Assembly: GCF_900176505.1 (NCBI RefSeq)
Contig: NZ_FWYB01000004.1
Span: forward strand, 267,910-331,909
Length of the DNA stretch: 64,000 nt
Source of the DNA: Pedobacter nyackensis
Lineage (GTDB): Bacteria > Bacteroidota > Bacteroidia > Sphingobacteriales > Sphingobacteriaceae
Direction of reading: 5' to 3'
A program made the translations under genes and the position numbers. The notes beneath the pieces are model-generated. The model had not been told where the DNA came from, did not search any database, and saw only the letters and a list, made by a program, of their open reading frames with translations. Below are positions 1 to 9,279 of the stretch, one piece after another (position 1 is the stretch's first letter; every line of letters starts with the position of its first letter).

Positions 1-514
1 AATACAGGTTGAAGGTGTAAACAACGCGGTTGCGGGAACTCATTACATTTCATTAGATGATCCGGCTGTCAGTAAAAATTTTGTCATTAAAGCTGGCCAG
101 ATTCATAGTTTGGTTCCAGTGATTTTGTTACGGGATGTCTCTTTAAAAACGTCTGATGCGGTACTTAGGTTTAATATTGTTGAAAACGAAAACTTTAAGA
201 AGGGGGAGGCCAAGTACTTGTGGCGACAGGTAGATTTTACCGATCGAATCAATAAACCAGCGGCCTGGTCTGGGTTTTTTCAAAACACATATTATGGCAA
301 GTATAGCGCGGTAAAACATAAATTTATGATGGATCATACCGGAGAGCTTTGGGATCAATCTTTTATGAGTGAACTTCAAAATGGAGCTGCTCCTGATCTA
401 AGCCGAATTGTCTATTATATGTCAGTTATTAAGCAGGCTTTGATTGATTACAATAAAGCCCATCCAGGCAATGCACTTAAAGACGAGATTGGTGATTTGG
501 TTGCATTTCCATAA
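1..514 (+). CDS. DUF4843 family lipoprotein, 5' truncated by window edge
   Basis: The reading frame is open from base 2 to the stop at 512-514, so the N-terminus and any lipobox lie outside the window. The visible 170 or so residues include a GTHY-type motif followed by an LDD segment and a conserved PAAW tail region, as in the three complete DUF4843 proteins further along (8494, 28698, 51291). Members are secreted lipoproteins of unknown function found behind SusD genes. The stop lies 16 bases before the PKD-like gene at 531, the order seen in the other modules, so a SusC/SusD pair probably lies just upstream of the window. An internal TTG at 110 is not the true start because homologous sequence continues upstream of it. 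The family assignment comes from similarity to the in-window paralogs and remembered family features, without a search. Confidence 0.75.
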   Translation, partial: IQVEGVNNAVAGTHYISLDDPAVSKNFVIKAGQIHSLVPVILLRDVSLKTSDAVLRFNIVENENFKKGEAKYLWRQVDFTDRINKPAAWSGFFQNTYYGKYSAVKHKFMMDHTGELWDQSFMSELQNGAAPDLSRIVYYMSVIKQALIDYNKAHPGNALKDEIGDLVAFP

Positions 515-530
515 TTCTAAAGATTATATC

Positions 531-2060
531 ATGAAATATATATATACAATATTAAGCCTGACAATAGCACTTTTTATTTTCGGCTGTTCAAAGGATAAAG
601 GTAATTATGACTATGTCTCCAAAGAAGTTATTACCATTAACGGCATAGAAAGTGCCTATACGAAAATTGCTGCGGTGGATAGAATTACTGTGGATCCGGA
701 GGTCTCTTCTACGGAGAAAGATGCTGATTTTGAGTGTTTTTGGGGCGTTTATGACAGCCGTGTTTTGGGTGTGCTTGTAATTGATACAATTGCTAAAACC
801 AAAGCCATTGATTATCAGATTTCCCAAAGTCCTAAAGACTGGACATTGGTTTTTGGTGCAAAAAACAAAAAAACAGGTGTTTCTAAATACGTTATCTCCG
901 TTTTAAAAGTTGGCACCCAATTCTCTCGCGGGTGGTATGTTTTAAAAGACGACGGGGGTCAAACAGATCTCGATTTGTTCAAGTCCTCAGTTGGTATTGT
1001 TCCTGAAGATAAAGTTGAAAATGTTTATAGTGTAATAAATGGTAAAAAACTGAATGGTAAAGCATCACTTCTTAATTTTCAATTTAACTATAGGACAAAC
1101 CCTACCGGAGCATATACTACTTTTCGCTCTTTATATTTAATGAGTGATAAGGATGTCAGCGTAGTGGATATTAGTTCTCTTAAGGAATTAAACGATTTTA
1201 ACCACCTTTTTTACGAAGTACCTGCAACTAAAGCACCAGGTATTATAACCTGGGGAGCTCTTGGAGGTAATTATATTGTTAATGATGGGCAGCTTCACTC
1301 CCTTAATGCTAATTTAACAAGCAACACAGGGCATTTTGGAGCGAGAAGGGTAAAGGATGGTGTGAACACTCCATATAAGTTGTCTAAATATTTCATGATG
1401 GGGAATGGGCAAAATCCAATTTTCTTTGATGAAATGAGCAGTTCTTTTGTTTCTTGCGCAGCTAGTCCTACTGTGCTAAACCTGCTTACAGACGGCACCA
1501 ACACTATGATTAGTGTAAACAATAGCAATAAGAACTTATTGTTTATGGGGACAAAAACAGCTTCTCCTTATACCGGATATGCTATTTTACAAGATAAAAC
1601 CAATCCGGCTATAAAGTTACTGTCGTCTCTTACACCTGCATTTCCTAAGCTTACTATAGGTAGCGAGACCATAAAAGTTACTGACAAGCTTTATAATGCC
1701 ACTAATTATACTTTGATACTTGATGATGAGAACTTGCTTTATTTTACATTAGGTAATCAGGTTTGGTCTAGAAACTTATCAAATCAAAATGAACAGTTGC
1801 AATTTACCGCACCAGCTGGTGAAGAAATCACCTTTATTCGTCATAGAAAATATGCTTCAACAGTGCAAACAGAGGCTCCTTTCAGATACAATTATGTAAT
1901 GATAGGTACTAAAATCGGAGCTAATTACAAGGTACGTATGTTCACAAAAACATCGGGTAACCTTTCTCCTGCTCCGGAATTTACGCTTGAAGGAAAGGGT
2001 TCTGTAGGAGATGTGATGTATATATCACCTTCAAATTCTGTTTACCTTAATAATTTTTAA
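531..2060 (+). CDS. PKD-like family surface lipoprotein
   Basis: The protein has 509 residues from the ATG at 531; an upstream in-frame extension is ignored because the signal peptide begins at this ATG. A lipoprotein signal ends with FGC (Cys19), followed by SKDKGNYDY, the signature that recurs in the proteins at 9280, 29476 and 52056. This matches the Bacteroidetes PKD-like family (Pfam PKD_2), usually encoded after SusC, SusD and DUF4843. The N-terminal third should form Ig/PKD-like beta sandwiches; the rest is beta-rich and may be propeller-like. The likely location is the outer-membrane surface, as an accessory substrate-binding subunit comparable in position to SusE/SusF. No catalytic motif is seen. 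It is the last gene of its operon and is followed directly by a hairpin terminator. Function beyond the family is unknown. Confidence 0.8.
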   Translation: MKYIYTILSLTIALFIFGCSKDKGNYDYVSKEVITINGIESAYTKIAAVDRITVDPEVSSTEKDADFECFWGVYDSRVLGVLVIDTIAKTKAIDYQISQSPKDWTLVFGAKNKKTGVSKYVISVLKVGTQFSRGWYVLKDDGGQTDLDLFKSSVGIVPEDKVENVYSVINGKKLNGKASLLNFQFNYRTNPTGAYTTFRSLYLMSDKDVSVVDISSLKELNDFNHLFYEVPATKAPGIITWGALGGNYIVNDGQLHSLNANLTSNTGHFGARRVKDGVNTPYKLSKYFMMGNGQNPIFFDEMSSSFVSCAASPTVLNLLTDGTNTMISVNNSNKNLLFMGTKTASPYTGYAILQDKTNPAIKLLSSLTPAFPKLTIGSETIKVTDKLYNATNYTLILDDENLLYFTLGNQVWSRNLSNQNEQLQFTAPAGEEITFIRHRKYASTVQTEAPFRYNYVMIGTKIGANYKVRMFTKTSGNLSPAPEFTLEGKGSVGDVMYISPSNSVYLNNF

Positions 2061-2067
2061 AACAACG

Positions 2068-2102
2068 AAAGCTCTTTAAATCATAGATTTAAGGAGCTTT
2101 TT
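2068..2102 (+). terminator. Rho-independent terminator after the upstream operon
   Basis: A 14-base arm beginning aaagctctttaaat pairs with the downstream arm atttaaggagcttt through a short loop, with one G-T wobble, and runs into a T tract. It begins 7 bases after the PKD-like stop and separates that operon from the FecR gene at 2185. Confidence 0.75.
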
Positions 2103-2184
2103 GGAAATGGATTTGAGTAGAAATAAATAATGGAAAGATTTTTTTTTAAATTCTTTTAGGGGTTAGGCCTTTTTAATTAGACAT

Positions 2185-3363
2185 ATGTATATGAACCCCT
2201 TAATGACAGATATTGAATTCAGAGAACTGGCAACAAAATGTCAGGAAGGAATTGCTACTGAGGAAGAGCAAGCAGCTTTTGATGAAGCTTATCAGTTACT
2301 TCTTAATAGGCACCCTTCATGGGATACTGAGCGTATGGGTGAGAAAAATGCTTTGCGCGAAGAAATATACGAGGGGCTTGTTTCTCGTGTGAATAAGCAT
2401 AAGGCAAATCATAAGGTATATTCGATAGCCCGATATATGTCGGCTGCAGCAGTTCTTATCATAGTCGGGGTCGCTGCTTACCTTTTTCTGAATAAATCAG
2501 ACAGGAAGGAGCAGTCCCTTGCGGCCAAAATTGTTCCGGGAACAAATACTGCAACATTGACTTTGGGAGATGGCCGTAAGATCAATTTAAGTGATGCTGA
2601 AAATGGAGCTTTAGTTGAGCAAACTGGGATTCAAATTACCAAATCAGCTGATGGCCAATTATTATATAAAGTAGAAGGTACAGAGGAGGGAGTCGATCAG
2701 TCAAAAATCTCCTATAATACGGTGGAAACACCAAAAGGTGGACAGTATCAGATTATTTTGCCTGATGGGACTAAAGTATGGCTTAATGCGGCTTCTTCTT
2801 TGAAGTTTCCTTTATCTTTTGCGTCCTCGGTAGATCGTAAAGTTGAGTTGAATGGGGAGGCTTACTTTGAGGTGAGAAAAGATAAATCTCATCCATTTAA
2901 GGTAATCAATGAGGGCCAGGAAGTTGAAGTCCTAGGTACTCATTTTAATATCAATGGTTATAAAGATGAAGGCGCTATCAAAACCACCTTATTAGAAGGA
3001 AGCGTGAAAGTGAGCTCTACTTATGGAGTGAATTCTGAGGAGGTAATTATCAGATCCGGAGAGCAAGCCGTATTGACTAAACGTGGTATCGAGGTTGTTA
3101 AAAAGGATATTGAGCAGGTAGTCGACTGGAAGAATGGTGACTTTATATTCCAACAAGAGAGCCTGAAAGATGTGATGAGTAAAATCGGTAGATGGTACAA
3201 TGTGAAAGTTGTTTACGATCAGGATGTAAATCAGAAATTGACTTTTAGCGGACAGATGTCGAGATCAAACAGCATTTTTGAAATCTTAAAAAGTCTGGAA
3301 TCGACCGATGAGATAAAATTTGAAATAAAAGAATCAACAATAAAAGTGACAAATAAGGATTAA
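2185..3363 (+). CDS. FecR-family anti-sigma factor (no adjacent sigma gene)
   Basis: The 392-residue protein has the FecR layout: a cytoplasmic N-terminal part (about 1-80), one membrane span (about 85-103, rich in Ala, Val and Ile), a periplasmic FecR domain starting near 115 (NTATLTLGDGRKINL) and a C-terminal DUF4974/STN-like domain (about 315-390). Such proteins relay a signal from the STN domain of a SusC transporter to an ECF sigma factor. The SusC encoded next (3692) has an STN domain, so the pair fits. The unusual point is that no sigma gene precedes it: only 124 bases and a terminator separate it from the upstream operon. Start choices at 2185, 2191 and 2203 are all in frame; the first is used. 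It either controls a distant sigma factor or shares the one at 44529. Confidence 0.88.
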   Translation: MYMNPLMTDIEFRELATKCQEGIATEEEQAAFDEAYQLLLNRHPSWDTERMGEKNALREEIYEGLVSRVNKHKANHKVYSIARYMSAAAVLIIVGVAAYLFLNKSDRKEQSLAAKIVPGTNTATLTLGDGRKINLSDAENGALVEQTGIQITKSADGQLLYKVEGTEEGVDQSKISYNTVETPKGGQYQIILPDGTKVWLNAASSLKFPLSFASSVDRKVELNGEAYFEVRKDKSHPFKVINEGQEVEVLGTHFNINGYKDEGAIKTTLLEGSVKVSSTYGVNSEEVIIRSGEQAVLTKRGIEVVKKDIEQVVDWKNGDFIFQQESLKDVMSKIGRWYNVKVVYDQDVNQKLTFSGQMSRSNSIFEILKSLESTDEIKFEIKESTIKVTNKD

Positions 3364-3532
3364 AGAGTAAAGAACAAAGAATCAACAAAAAAACTATATA
3401 ACCTAACTAACCGAATTTTTAACCCTAACCAAGTTTAACTGCGAAAATGTTTTTGCTGGCAGCCTGTTGGTATAATAAAACATGCGTATGAGAAAAATTA
3501 CTTAACCTTTATATGAAAGCATAACATAAATA

Positions 3533-3560
3533 AGCCAGGAGTGGTGGAACACTCCCGGCT
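3533..3560 (+). promoter_or_regulatory. Leader hairpin, possible attenuator
   Basis: The arms agccaggagtg and cactcccggct pair with one internal mismatch around a 6-base loop. No T tract follows, so a simple intrinsic terminator is unlikely. It lies 131 bases upstream of the SusC start. Confidence 0.35.
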
Positions 3561-3630
3561 AGCCATTTAATGTTATTTCATCATGCCCGAATGTAATCGG
3601 GAATTGCGTAAACAATTATTTAATGAAAAC

Positions 3631-3671
3631 CGTGGGATGCCAAACTACTTCTCAGACAATTGGCATTCACG
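3631..3671 (+). promoter_or_regulatory. Leader hairpin upstream of SusC
   Basis: The arms cgtgggatgccaa and ttggcattcacg pair with a small bulge across a loop of about 16 bases, ending 20 bases before the SusC ATG. Its position could let it mask or present the translation start. It is seen as an inverted repeat only. Confidence 0.3.
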
Positions 3672-3691
3672 TCTTAAACTAAACCAAATGT

Positions 3692-6600
3692 ATGAATTTT
3701 TACTTTAATAGCCTATGCAGGCCACGGGTCGGCGTAGCTAAAATTTTGCTGGTAATGAAATTGATTATTATACTATTAACAGCTGGGGTTTTGCAGGTTA
3801 GCGCCACTACCTATGGTCAGAGTGTTACATTGAAGACTAAGAAAGCCACCTTGGTAAGCATATTTAAAGAAATCCGAAAGCAAACCGGTTACGACTTTAT
3901 TTATAGTGATCGAATGATGGAAAAAGCCGGACTTGTTGATTTAGATTTCAATAATGTCTCGGTAGAGGAAGCGTTGAAAAGGGCGTTTATGAATCAACCT
4001 TTTATATACGAAATGGAAAAGAAAATCATTGTCGTGAAGGCCATGCACACCGCTAACCAACAACAGCGTATCATTACAGGTAAAGTAACTGATGATAATG
4101 ATGACGTTTTAGTTGGTGTATCAATAAAGAGCCAGAAAACGAATACGGTAACAAAAACTGATAAAAACGGGAAATACGCCATTAAAGTAGGTGACAATAC
4201 CGATGTACTTACTTTTTCTTACATAGGATATGAACCAAGGACAATGAAAGTTTCAGATAAGGAAATTATAAACGTTCAGCTTAGATCAAGTGTGGGTAAA
4301 CTAAATGACGTCGTGATTACAGGTACAGGTATTGATCGGAAAAAGGACAGTTTTACCGGGGCTTCAGCTACATTTTCAGGTGCAGAACTTAAACAAGTGG
4401 GTAATAATAATATAATCGCGAGTTTAAAAGCATTAGATCCTGCTTTTATTCAAATTGATAATGATCGAATGGGATCTAATCCTAATGCGTTACCTGTTAT
4501 TGAACTTCGGGGTAAAACAACTGTTGAAGCTCTTTCTGTAAAAGACCAGTTTGGAACAGACCCTAACCAGCCTTTGTTCGTTTTGGATGGCTTTGAAACC
4601 ACTTTGCAAACTATTATTGATTTGGATATGAATCGTGTTGCATCTGTAATTATCCTTAAGGATGCAGCCTCTACAGCATTATATGGCTCAAAAGCGGCAA
4701 ACGGTGTTGTTGTAATTGAAACCATTAAGCCAAAGCCAGGCAAAGTGACCTTTTCTTACACTAATGATTTAAGAATCGAGGGACCGGATTTGTCGGTTTA
4801 TAACATGATGAATGCTGCAGAAAAGCTTGAGTTTGAAAGACTTTCAGGAAGATATAAAATAGACGACGTCTTGGCGCAGATCGTGTTGGATTCGACCTAT
4901 TACTCACATTTGGGGTATGTTGCCCGAGGAATAGACTCTTATTGGTTAGCTGAACCTGTTAGAAATATAATATCCCAGAATAATTCCATTATGGCAAGTG
5001 GCGGTGATGAGTCTTTGCGTTATGGTGTAGGGTTCAATTACAAATCTAATCCTGGTGTAATGAAGGGTTCTGGTCGTAATTCTTGGGGGACTAACGTAAA
5101 CCTTCATTATAGAAAATCGAAAGTTAATATTACCAACTCACTGTCAATAGGTGGTGATTATAACACTGAATCACCTTATGGCAGTTACATTTCTTTCGTG
5201 AATACCAATCCTTATTACGAAAAGGATCCTACCAGATCCTTTTTAGATAAGCCAAAGGGGCACCAAACTTCTATCACTTTAACCGAAAGAACAGTTTCAA
5301 ATCCACTATATAATGCCTCATTACCTTTTAAAAGCGAAGGACAAGCAATGACGCTTACGAACAATTTATCTGTTCAATATGATTTCCTTCCTAAATTTAG
5401 ACTGAATGGAGGTTTTTCTGTATCAAAGGGAGCTTCGGAGTATGATGCCTTTACATCGCCTGATCATACAAGCTTTGCCAGTACAGAACCTATCCTGCGA
5501 GGTAAGTATACAAATTCTAAAACTAACAATTTTTCATATAGTGCAAATGCCCTTTTGTCATATGGTAATGTAATTGGGAAGCATTCAGTTACTATCAATC
5601 TTAGAGGCCAGCTAAGCAATAACCACTCCAATTCGGCAACTTTTATAGCACAGGGCTTTCCTGCAGAAATTAATCCTATTTTAAAATTTGCCTACGGTTA
5701 TGAAAATTTTGGTGTGCCCAACAGTAGAAATTCCATTTTTCGAAGTCTAAACGGTACAGCATCAACTAACTACTCCTATGCTTCGCGTTATTTGTTCGAC
5801 GCCTCTTACCGTGTAGATGGATCAAGCTCCTTTGGTAAAAATAATCCCTGGTCTCCATATTGGTCTACCGGTATAGGCTGGAACCTGCATAACGAAAGTT
5901 TTTTGAAAAATGTTGAAAGTATTAGCCAGCTTAAGTTTTTTAGTAATATTGGGGTAACCGGTAATCAATCCATGGGTGCCCCGCCTTCAAATACTGTTTA
6001 TCAATATTTGAGGCGCTACAACCAGGCTGGACTGGGTATAAATGTTCTTCAATTGGGTAACCCTGACCTGTTGCCTCAAAAAACGACTCAAATAAGTAGC
6101 GGACTGGATCTTGGACTTTTTAACAATCGTTTGACAGTTAACGTAAATGTATATAGTAAGGTTACAAAAAATCAGCATGTTCCTATTGATTTACCAACCT
6201 CTACAGGTGTTTCAAGTTTTCAGTACACTGTGGGTACTTTAACTACAAAGGGTGCTGAATTTAGACTGAATTATGCAATAATTAGAAACACAGCAAAACG
6301 TATTGTTTGGAGAGTAAATGTGACGGGGTCTCGAAATGATGCCAGGTACGGAGGGTTTGGAGATGCATTAAAACAGCTGAATGCAAAGGAGATAAAAAAT
6401 AAGACTTTAAATCGTTACGAAGATGGAGCTAGTCCTAATGATTTGTTTACCGTTATATCTTTGGGCATTGATCCGGCTACCGGTCGTGAAATGTTTTTAA
6501 GGGAAAATGGCGATCATACACTAGAGTATGATCAAGCACATCAACCTAAAGTTGGTAGCAATAGACCGTTTTTAGAAGGTGTTTTTTCAAATCAATTTAA

Positions 6601-7039
6601 CTATAAAAATCTTTCGCTCTCATTAATGATGCGTTATAGGATCAAAGCTATGGTATACAATTCTGCTTTGTTACAAAAAGTCGAAAACATTGAATACAGT
6701 GATATTATCAACAATCAGGATAGACGTGCATTATATGATCGTTGGAAAAAACCTGGTGATGTTTCTCAATTCAAAAATATCTTTTTAGGTGATGGAACTG
6801 TAGTGACAACTCAATTGTCATCTCGCTTTCTTCAGGTCGAAAACAGCCTTTCATTTGAGTCAATCAATGTGAATTATACATTCGCAAATGCTAAATGGTT
6901 GAAGAGTTTCGGTGTTACAAATTTAAATCTTTCAGCTTATGCTAATGATATCTACCGCTTTTCAACTGTTAAACGTGAGCGTGGAACGGAGTATCCATAC
7001 GCACGCTCAATATCATTCAGTTTAAGGGCTTCATTCTAA
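3692..7039 (+). CDS. SusC/RagA-type TonB-dependent outer-membrane transporter with STN signalling domain
   Basis: The 1115-residue protein has a signal segment ending near YGQ (about residue 43), then an STN domain (about 47-115, with the TGYDFIYSD motif). A carboxypeptidase-regulatory-like domain follows (about 128-205, ITGKVTDDNDDVLVGVSI), then the plug (VVITGTGIDRKKDSFTGA onward) and a long beta barrel ending in a terminal Phe (LRASF). SusC proteins import substrates bound by SusD using TonB energy. The STN domain marks it as a transducer that contacts a periplasmic FecR domain, here the product of 2185. SusD starts 13 bases later. The ATG at 3692 is used because the overlapping ATG at 3688 stops within a few codons. 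The N-terminal n-region is long, so the mature start is approximate. Confidence 0.93.
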   Translation: MNFYFNSLCRPRVGVAKILLVMKLIIILLTAGVLQVSATTYGQSVTLKTKKATLVSIFKEIRKQTGYDFIYSDRMMEKAGLVDLDFNNVSVEEALKRAFMNQPFIYEMEKKIIVVKAMHTANQQQRIITGKVTDDNDDVLVGVSIKSQKTNTVTKTDKNGKYAIKVGDNTDVLTFSYIGYEPRTMKVSDKEIINVQLRSSVGKLNDVVITGTGIDRKKDSFTGASATFSGAELKQVGNNNIIASLKALDPAFIQIDNDRMGSNPNALPVIELRGKTTVEALSVKDQFGTDPNQPLFVLDGFETTLQTIIDLDMNRVASVIILKDAASTALYGSKAANGVVVIETIKPKPGKVTFSYTNDLRIEGPDLSVYNMMNAAEKLEFERLSGRYKIDDVLAQIVLDSTYYSHLGYVARGIDSYWLAEPVRNIISQNNSIMASGGDESLRYGVGFNYKSNPGVMKGSGRNSWGTNVNLHYRKSKVNITNSLSIGGDYNTESPYGSYISFVNTNPYYEKDPTRSFLDKPKGHQTSITLTERTVSNPLYNASLPFKSEGQAMTLTNNLSVQYDFLPKFRLNGGFSVSKGASEYDAFTSPDHTSFASTEPILRGKYTNSKTNNFSYSANALLSYGNVIGKHSVTINLRGQLSNNHSNSATFIAQGFPAEINPILKFAYGYENFGVPNSRNSIFRSLNGTASTNYSYASRYLFDASYRVDGSSSFGKNNPWSPYWSTGIGWNLHNESFLKNVESISQLKFFSNIGVTGNQSMGAPPSNTVYQYLRRYNQAGLGINVLQLGNPDLLPQKTTQISSGLDLGLFNNRLTVNVNVYSKVTKNQHVPIDLPTSTGVSSFQYTVGTLTTKGAEFRLNYAIIRNTAKRIVWRVNVTGSRNDARYGGFGDALKQLNAKEIKNKTLNRYEDGASPNDLFTVISLGIDPATGREMFLRENGDHTLEYDQAHQPKVGSNRPFLEGVFSNQFNYKNLSLSLMMRYRIKAMVYNSALLQKVENIEYSDIINNQDRRALYDRWKKPGDVSQFKNIFLGDGTVVTTQLSSRFLQVENSLSFESINVNYTFANAKWLKSFGVTNLNLSAYANDIYRFSTVKRERGTEYPYARSISFSLRASF

Positions 7040-7052
7040 AATTAAAACGAAT

Positions 7053-8483
7053 ATGAAAAAAATGTATAGATATTTAATTGCTGCTATTGGCATTATAACT
7101 TCTCTTTCTGCTTGTTCGAAATTTTTGGACATACAGCCGGAAGATCAGCTTCTTGAAGACCAGGTTTTTACCTCAGCGAAAAATATTAAATTTTATTTAA
7201 ATGGCATATATGTAGGCCTGGGTGGTAAAGAGTTATACGGTGAAAACTTAACCTTAACTGTTCCGGATGTACTTGCCCACCGTTATAATGTTTCTGTCGC
7301 TGACCACGCCTATATAAGGTATCATAGCCATACCTATACGGATGGAAATGTAGCCAACAAAATGGCCGAAATTTGGAAAGGTGCTTACCAATCCATTTTT
7401 AATGCTAATAGGTTGATGGATAATCTGGAGAAATCGCCAGGTATCATAGACGTCAAAACCGATTCTACCTACCGGGGCGAAGCATTAGCTATACGGGCTA
7501 TGGTGCATTTTGATATATTGCGCTTATTCGGCCCTATGTATAATTCAGCTGATTCTACTTTGGAAAGTGTTCCTTATTGTACCCAGGGTTTTATTACGAT
7601 CAATCCTTTTTTGCCTGCTAATGAAGTGATGAGCCATATTATGGCTGATTTAAGTAAGGCAGAAAGTTTGCTTTTTAAGGATCGGTCATTTAGTCAGGAG
7701 AAAAGATATAAATTCAATTACTATTCAGTAAAAGCCCTGCAAGCCCGGGTAAATCTATACAGGGGTAATAAGGCTGAAGCTTTAGCATGCGCAAAGGTGC
7801 TTATAGACAATGGGGCTAAATTTCCTTGGGTAAACCGTGATAATATTCTTTCGGATAAAGTAAATCCCGACAAAATTTTCTCAACAGAAGTGATTTTAGG
7901 TGTGAATAACGCTGACCTGGCCAAACGACAACAGGAAATTTTTGGTGCTCAAGTGCCTGATAAAAATATTTTGGCTCCACTTGATATTTATTTAACCAAT
8001 CTGTATGCTCTAGATGATTTTAGATTTGGAAATGATCAGCTTTGGGGAAAATCAGCTACTAAAGCTTACAAAACGTTTTTAAAGTATACTGATGTTGATG
8101 ACAAAACCAAGCCCTTCAGAAATACAGTTCCTTTGTTGAAACTTAGTGAAATGTATTATATAGCAGCCGAATGTGAGCCAGACCCAAATACCGCAGTGGG
8201 TTATTTAAATTTGGTTCGATATAATAGAAATTTAGCAGCTCCGGTTGCTGCTTCGCAGTTGACTGCTGAGCTACAGAAAGAGTACATAAGAGAGTTCTTT
8301 GGGGAAGGACAGTTGTGGTATTTTTATAAGCGGAAAAACGCAATTACGATTCCAAGAGGGACGGCTAATGCGACATCTATACCACCCACAACAGGTAATG
8401 AAACCTATAGTATGGGGACGGCGGCCACCATAAGGATTAAATATGTAGTTCCAATCCCAGACGTTGAAAAAAATAATCGTTAG
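7053..8483 (+). CDS. SusD/RagB-family substrate-binding lipoprotein
   Basis: The 476-residue protein has a lipoprotein signal ending LSAC (Cys21) and the typical SusD sequence after it (SKFLDIQPEDQL). Helical TPR-like segments follow (EALAIRAMVHFDILRLFG, KALQARVNLYRG) and the C-terminal SusD signature (LLKLSEMYYIAAE, then EFFGEGQLWYFYKRKN). SusD caps the SusC barrel at the cell surface and binds the substrate. It is 13 bases behind its SusC and 10 bases before the DUF4843 gene. Substrate specificity cannot be read from the sequence. The length is at the short end of the usual 450-600 residues. Confidence 0.92.
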   Translation: MKKMYRYLIAAIGIITSLSACSKFLDIQPEDQLLEDQVFTSAKNIKFYLNGIYVGLGGKELYGENLTLTVPDVLAHRYNVSVADHAYIRYHSHTYTDGNVANKMAEIWKGAYQSIFNANRLMDNLEKSPGIIDVKTDSTYRGEALAIRAMVHFDILRLFGPMYNSADSTLESVPYCTQGFITINPFLPANEVMSHIMADLSKAESLLFKDRSFSQEKRYKFNYYSVKALQARVNLYRGNKAEALACAKVLIDNGAKFPWVNRDNILSDKVNPDKIFSTEVILGVNNADLAKRQQEIFGAQVPDKNILAPLDIYLTNLYALDDFRFGNDQLWGKSATKAYKTFLKYTDVDDKTKPFRNTVPLLKLSEMYYIAAECEPDPNTAVGYLNLVRYNRNLAAPVAASQLTAELQKEYIREFFGEGQLWYFYKRKNAITIPRGTANATSIPPTTGNETYSMGTAATIRIKYVVPIPDVEKNNR

Positions 8484-8493
8484 TCAAGAAATC

Positions 8494-9246
8494 ATGAATA
8501 AACTTATATATAAAATCGCAGTATTATTAATCTCAGTTTCATTGGTGTCATGTGAAAAGGGCTTGATGACATTTGATAATAAAAACGCTGATGTGTATTT
8601 CTCAGATGCCGGTAGGAATATTCCAGCGCTAGCATTCGACTCTACATACGTCTCGTTTTCTTATGCTCCTAAGACAATGGACTCTATAAAAAACATTGTT
8701 GTGGCTGTAACAGGGGGACTTGTGGATCATGATAGAGAATATCTATTGGAAGTAAGTCCCTTGTCCACTGCTATTTCTGGAATTCATTATGAGGCTCTGC
8801 CAGGTAAATTTGTAATCAAAAAGAACAAACTTTTGGATACGATCAAATTAAAAATAAAAAAAACTCCAGACATGAAAACCGAAAGTTTTATCATTCAGTT
8901 TAATTTGCTGACTAATGAAAACTTTGGCAATGTGTTTAAAACCAGAAAAATAACAGGTAAAACCATAAGTACCATTTCTACCAAGGTTAAGTTTGATGAT
9001 ATTATTAAAAAACCTGCATTATGGAATGATGCTTACTGGGGCACTTTTTCTCGTACAAAATTGTTTTTCATGTGTGAATTCCTGGAAATAGACCCTAAGT
9101 ATTTGGATACAGGTAGTTCCATTGCATTAGCAGAGTTTAGCGTGTTTGGAAAAATAGTAAAACGTCGATTGGACGAGCTCAAAGCAGCCGGAACCCCGGT
9201 TTTAGAGGATAATGGTTCTGAAATGAAAATGGGGGCTAGTTCATAA
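8494..9246 (+). CDS. DUF4843 family lipoprotein
   Basis: The ATG at 8494 is preferred over upstream in-frame ATGs because it opens a lipoprotein signal ending LVSC (Cys20); the 250-residue product begins MNKLIYKIAVLL. Family marks are the ADVYFSD segment, the SGIHYEALPGKF motif (the GxHY element shared by all four copies here) and the KPALWNDAYWGTFSRTK region. The fold is expected to be a beta sandwich. In the window this family always sits between SusD and a PKD-like gene, suggesting a surface-exposed accessory subunit of the SusCD complex. No catalytic residues are evident and the biochemical role is unknown. Confidence 0.82.
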   Translation: MNKLIYKIAVLLISVSLVSCEKGLMTFDNKNADVYFSDAGRNIPALAFDSTYVSFSYAPKTMDSIKNIVVAVTGGLVDHDREYLLEVSPLSTAISGIHYEALPGKFVIKKNKLLDTIKLKIKKTPDMKTESFIIQFNLLTNENFGNVFKTRKITGKTISTISTKVKFDDIIKKPALWNDAYWGTFSRTKLFFMCEFLEIDPKYLDTGSSIALAEFSVFGKIVKRRLDELKAAGTPVLEDNGSEMKMGASS

Positions 9247-9279
9247 AAAATATTTGCTTAATAATAAATTAGGAATGTT

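Larger units (their letters stand above)
3364..3691 (+). other. 328-base structured leader between FecR and SusC
   Basis: No gene is visible here. The stretch contains several inverted repeats (listed separately) and a short cccga/tcggg repeat near 3585. It ends with an A/C-rich segment (cttaaactaaaccaaat) directly before the SusC start that resembles the one before the SusC at 46458. This fits a long 5' untranslated region, possibly with its own promoter or attenuator. No known riboswitch consensus was recognised. Confidence 0.4.

Noticed and set aside
2103..2184. Possible hidden sigma-factor gene before the FecR at 2185
   Set aside because: Only about 80 bases are free and neither strand shows a sigma-like reading frame.
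3405..3440. Telomere-like aaccctaacc run in the SusC leader
   Set aside because: It is a single short, irregular occurrence without tandem periodicity.
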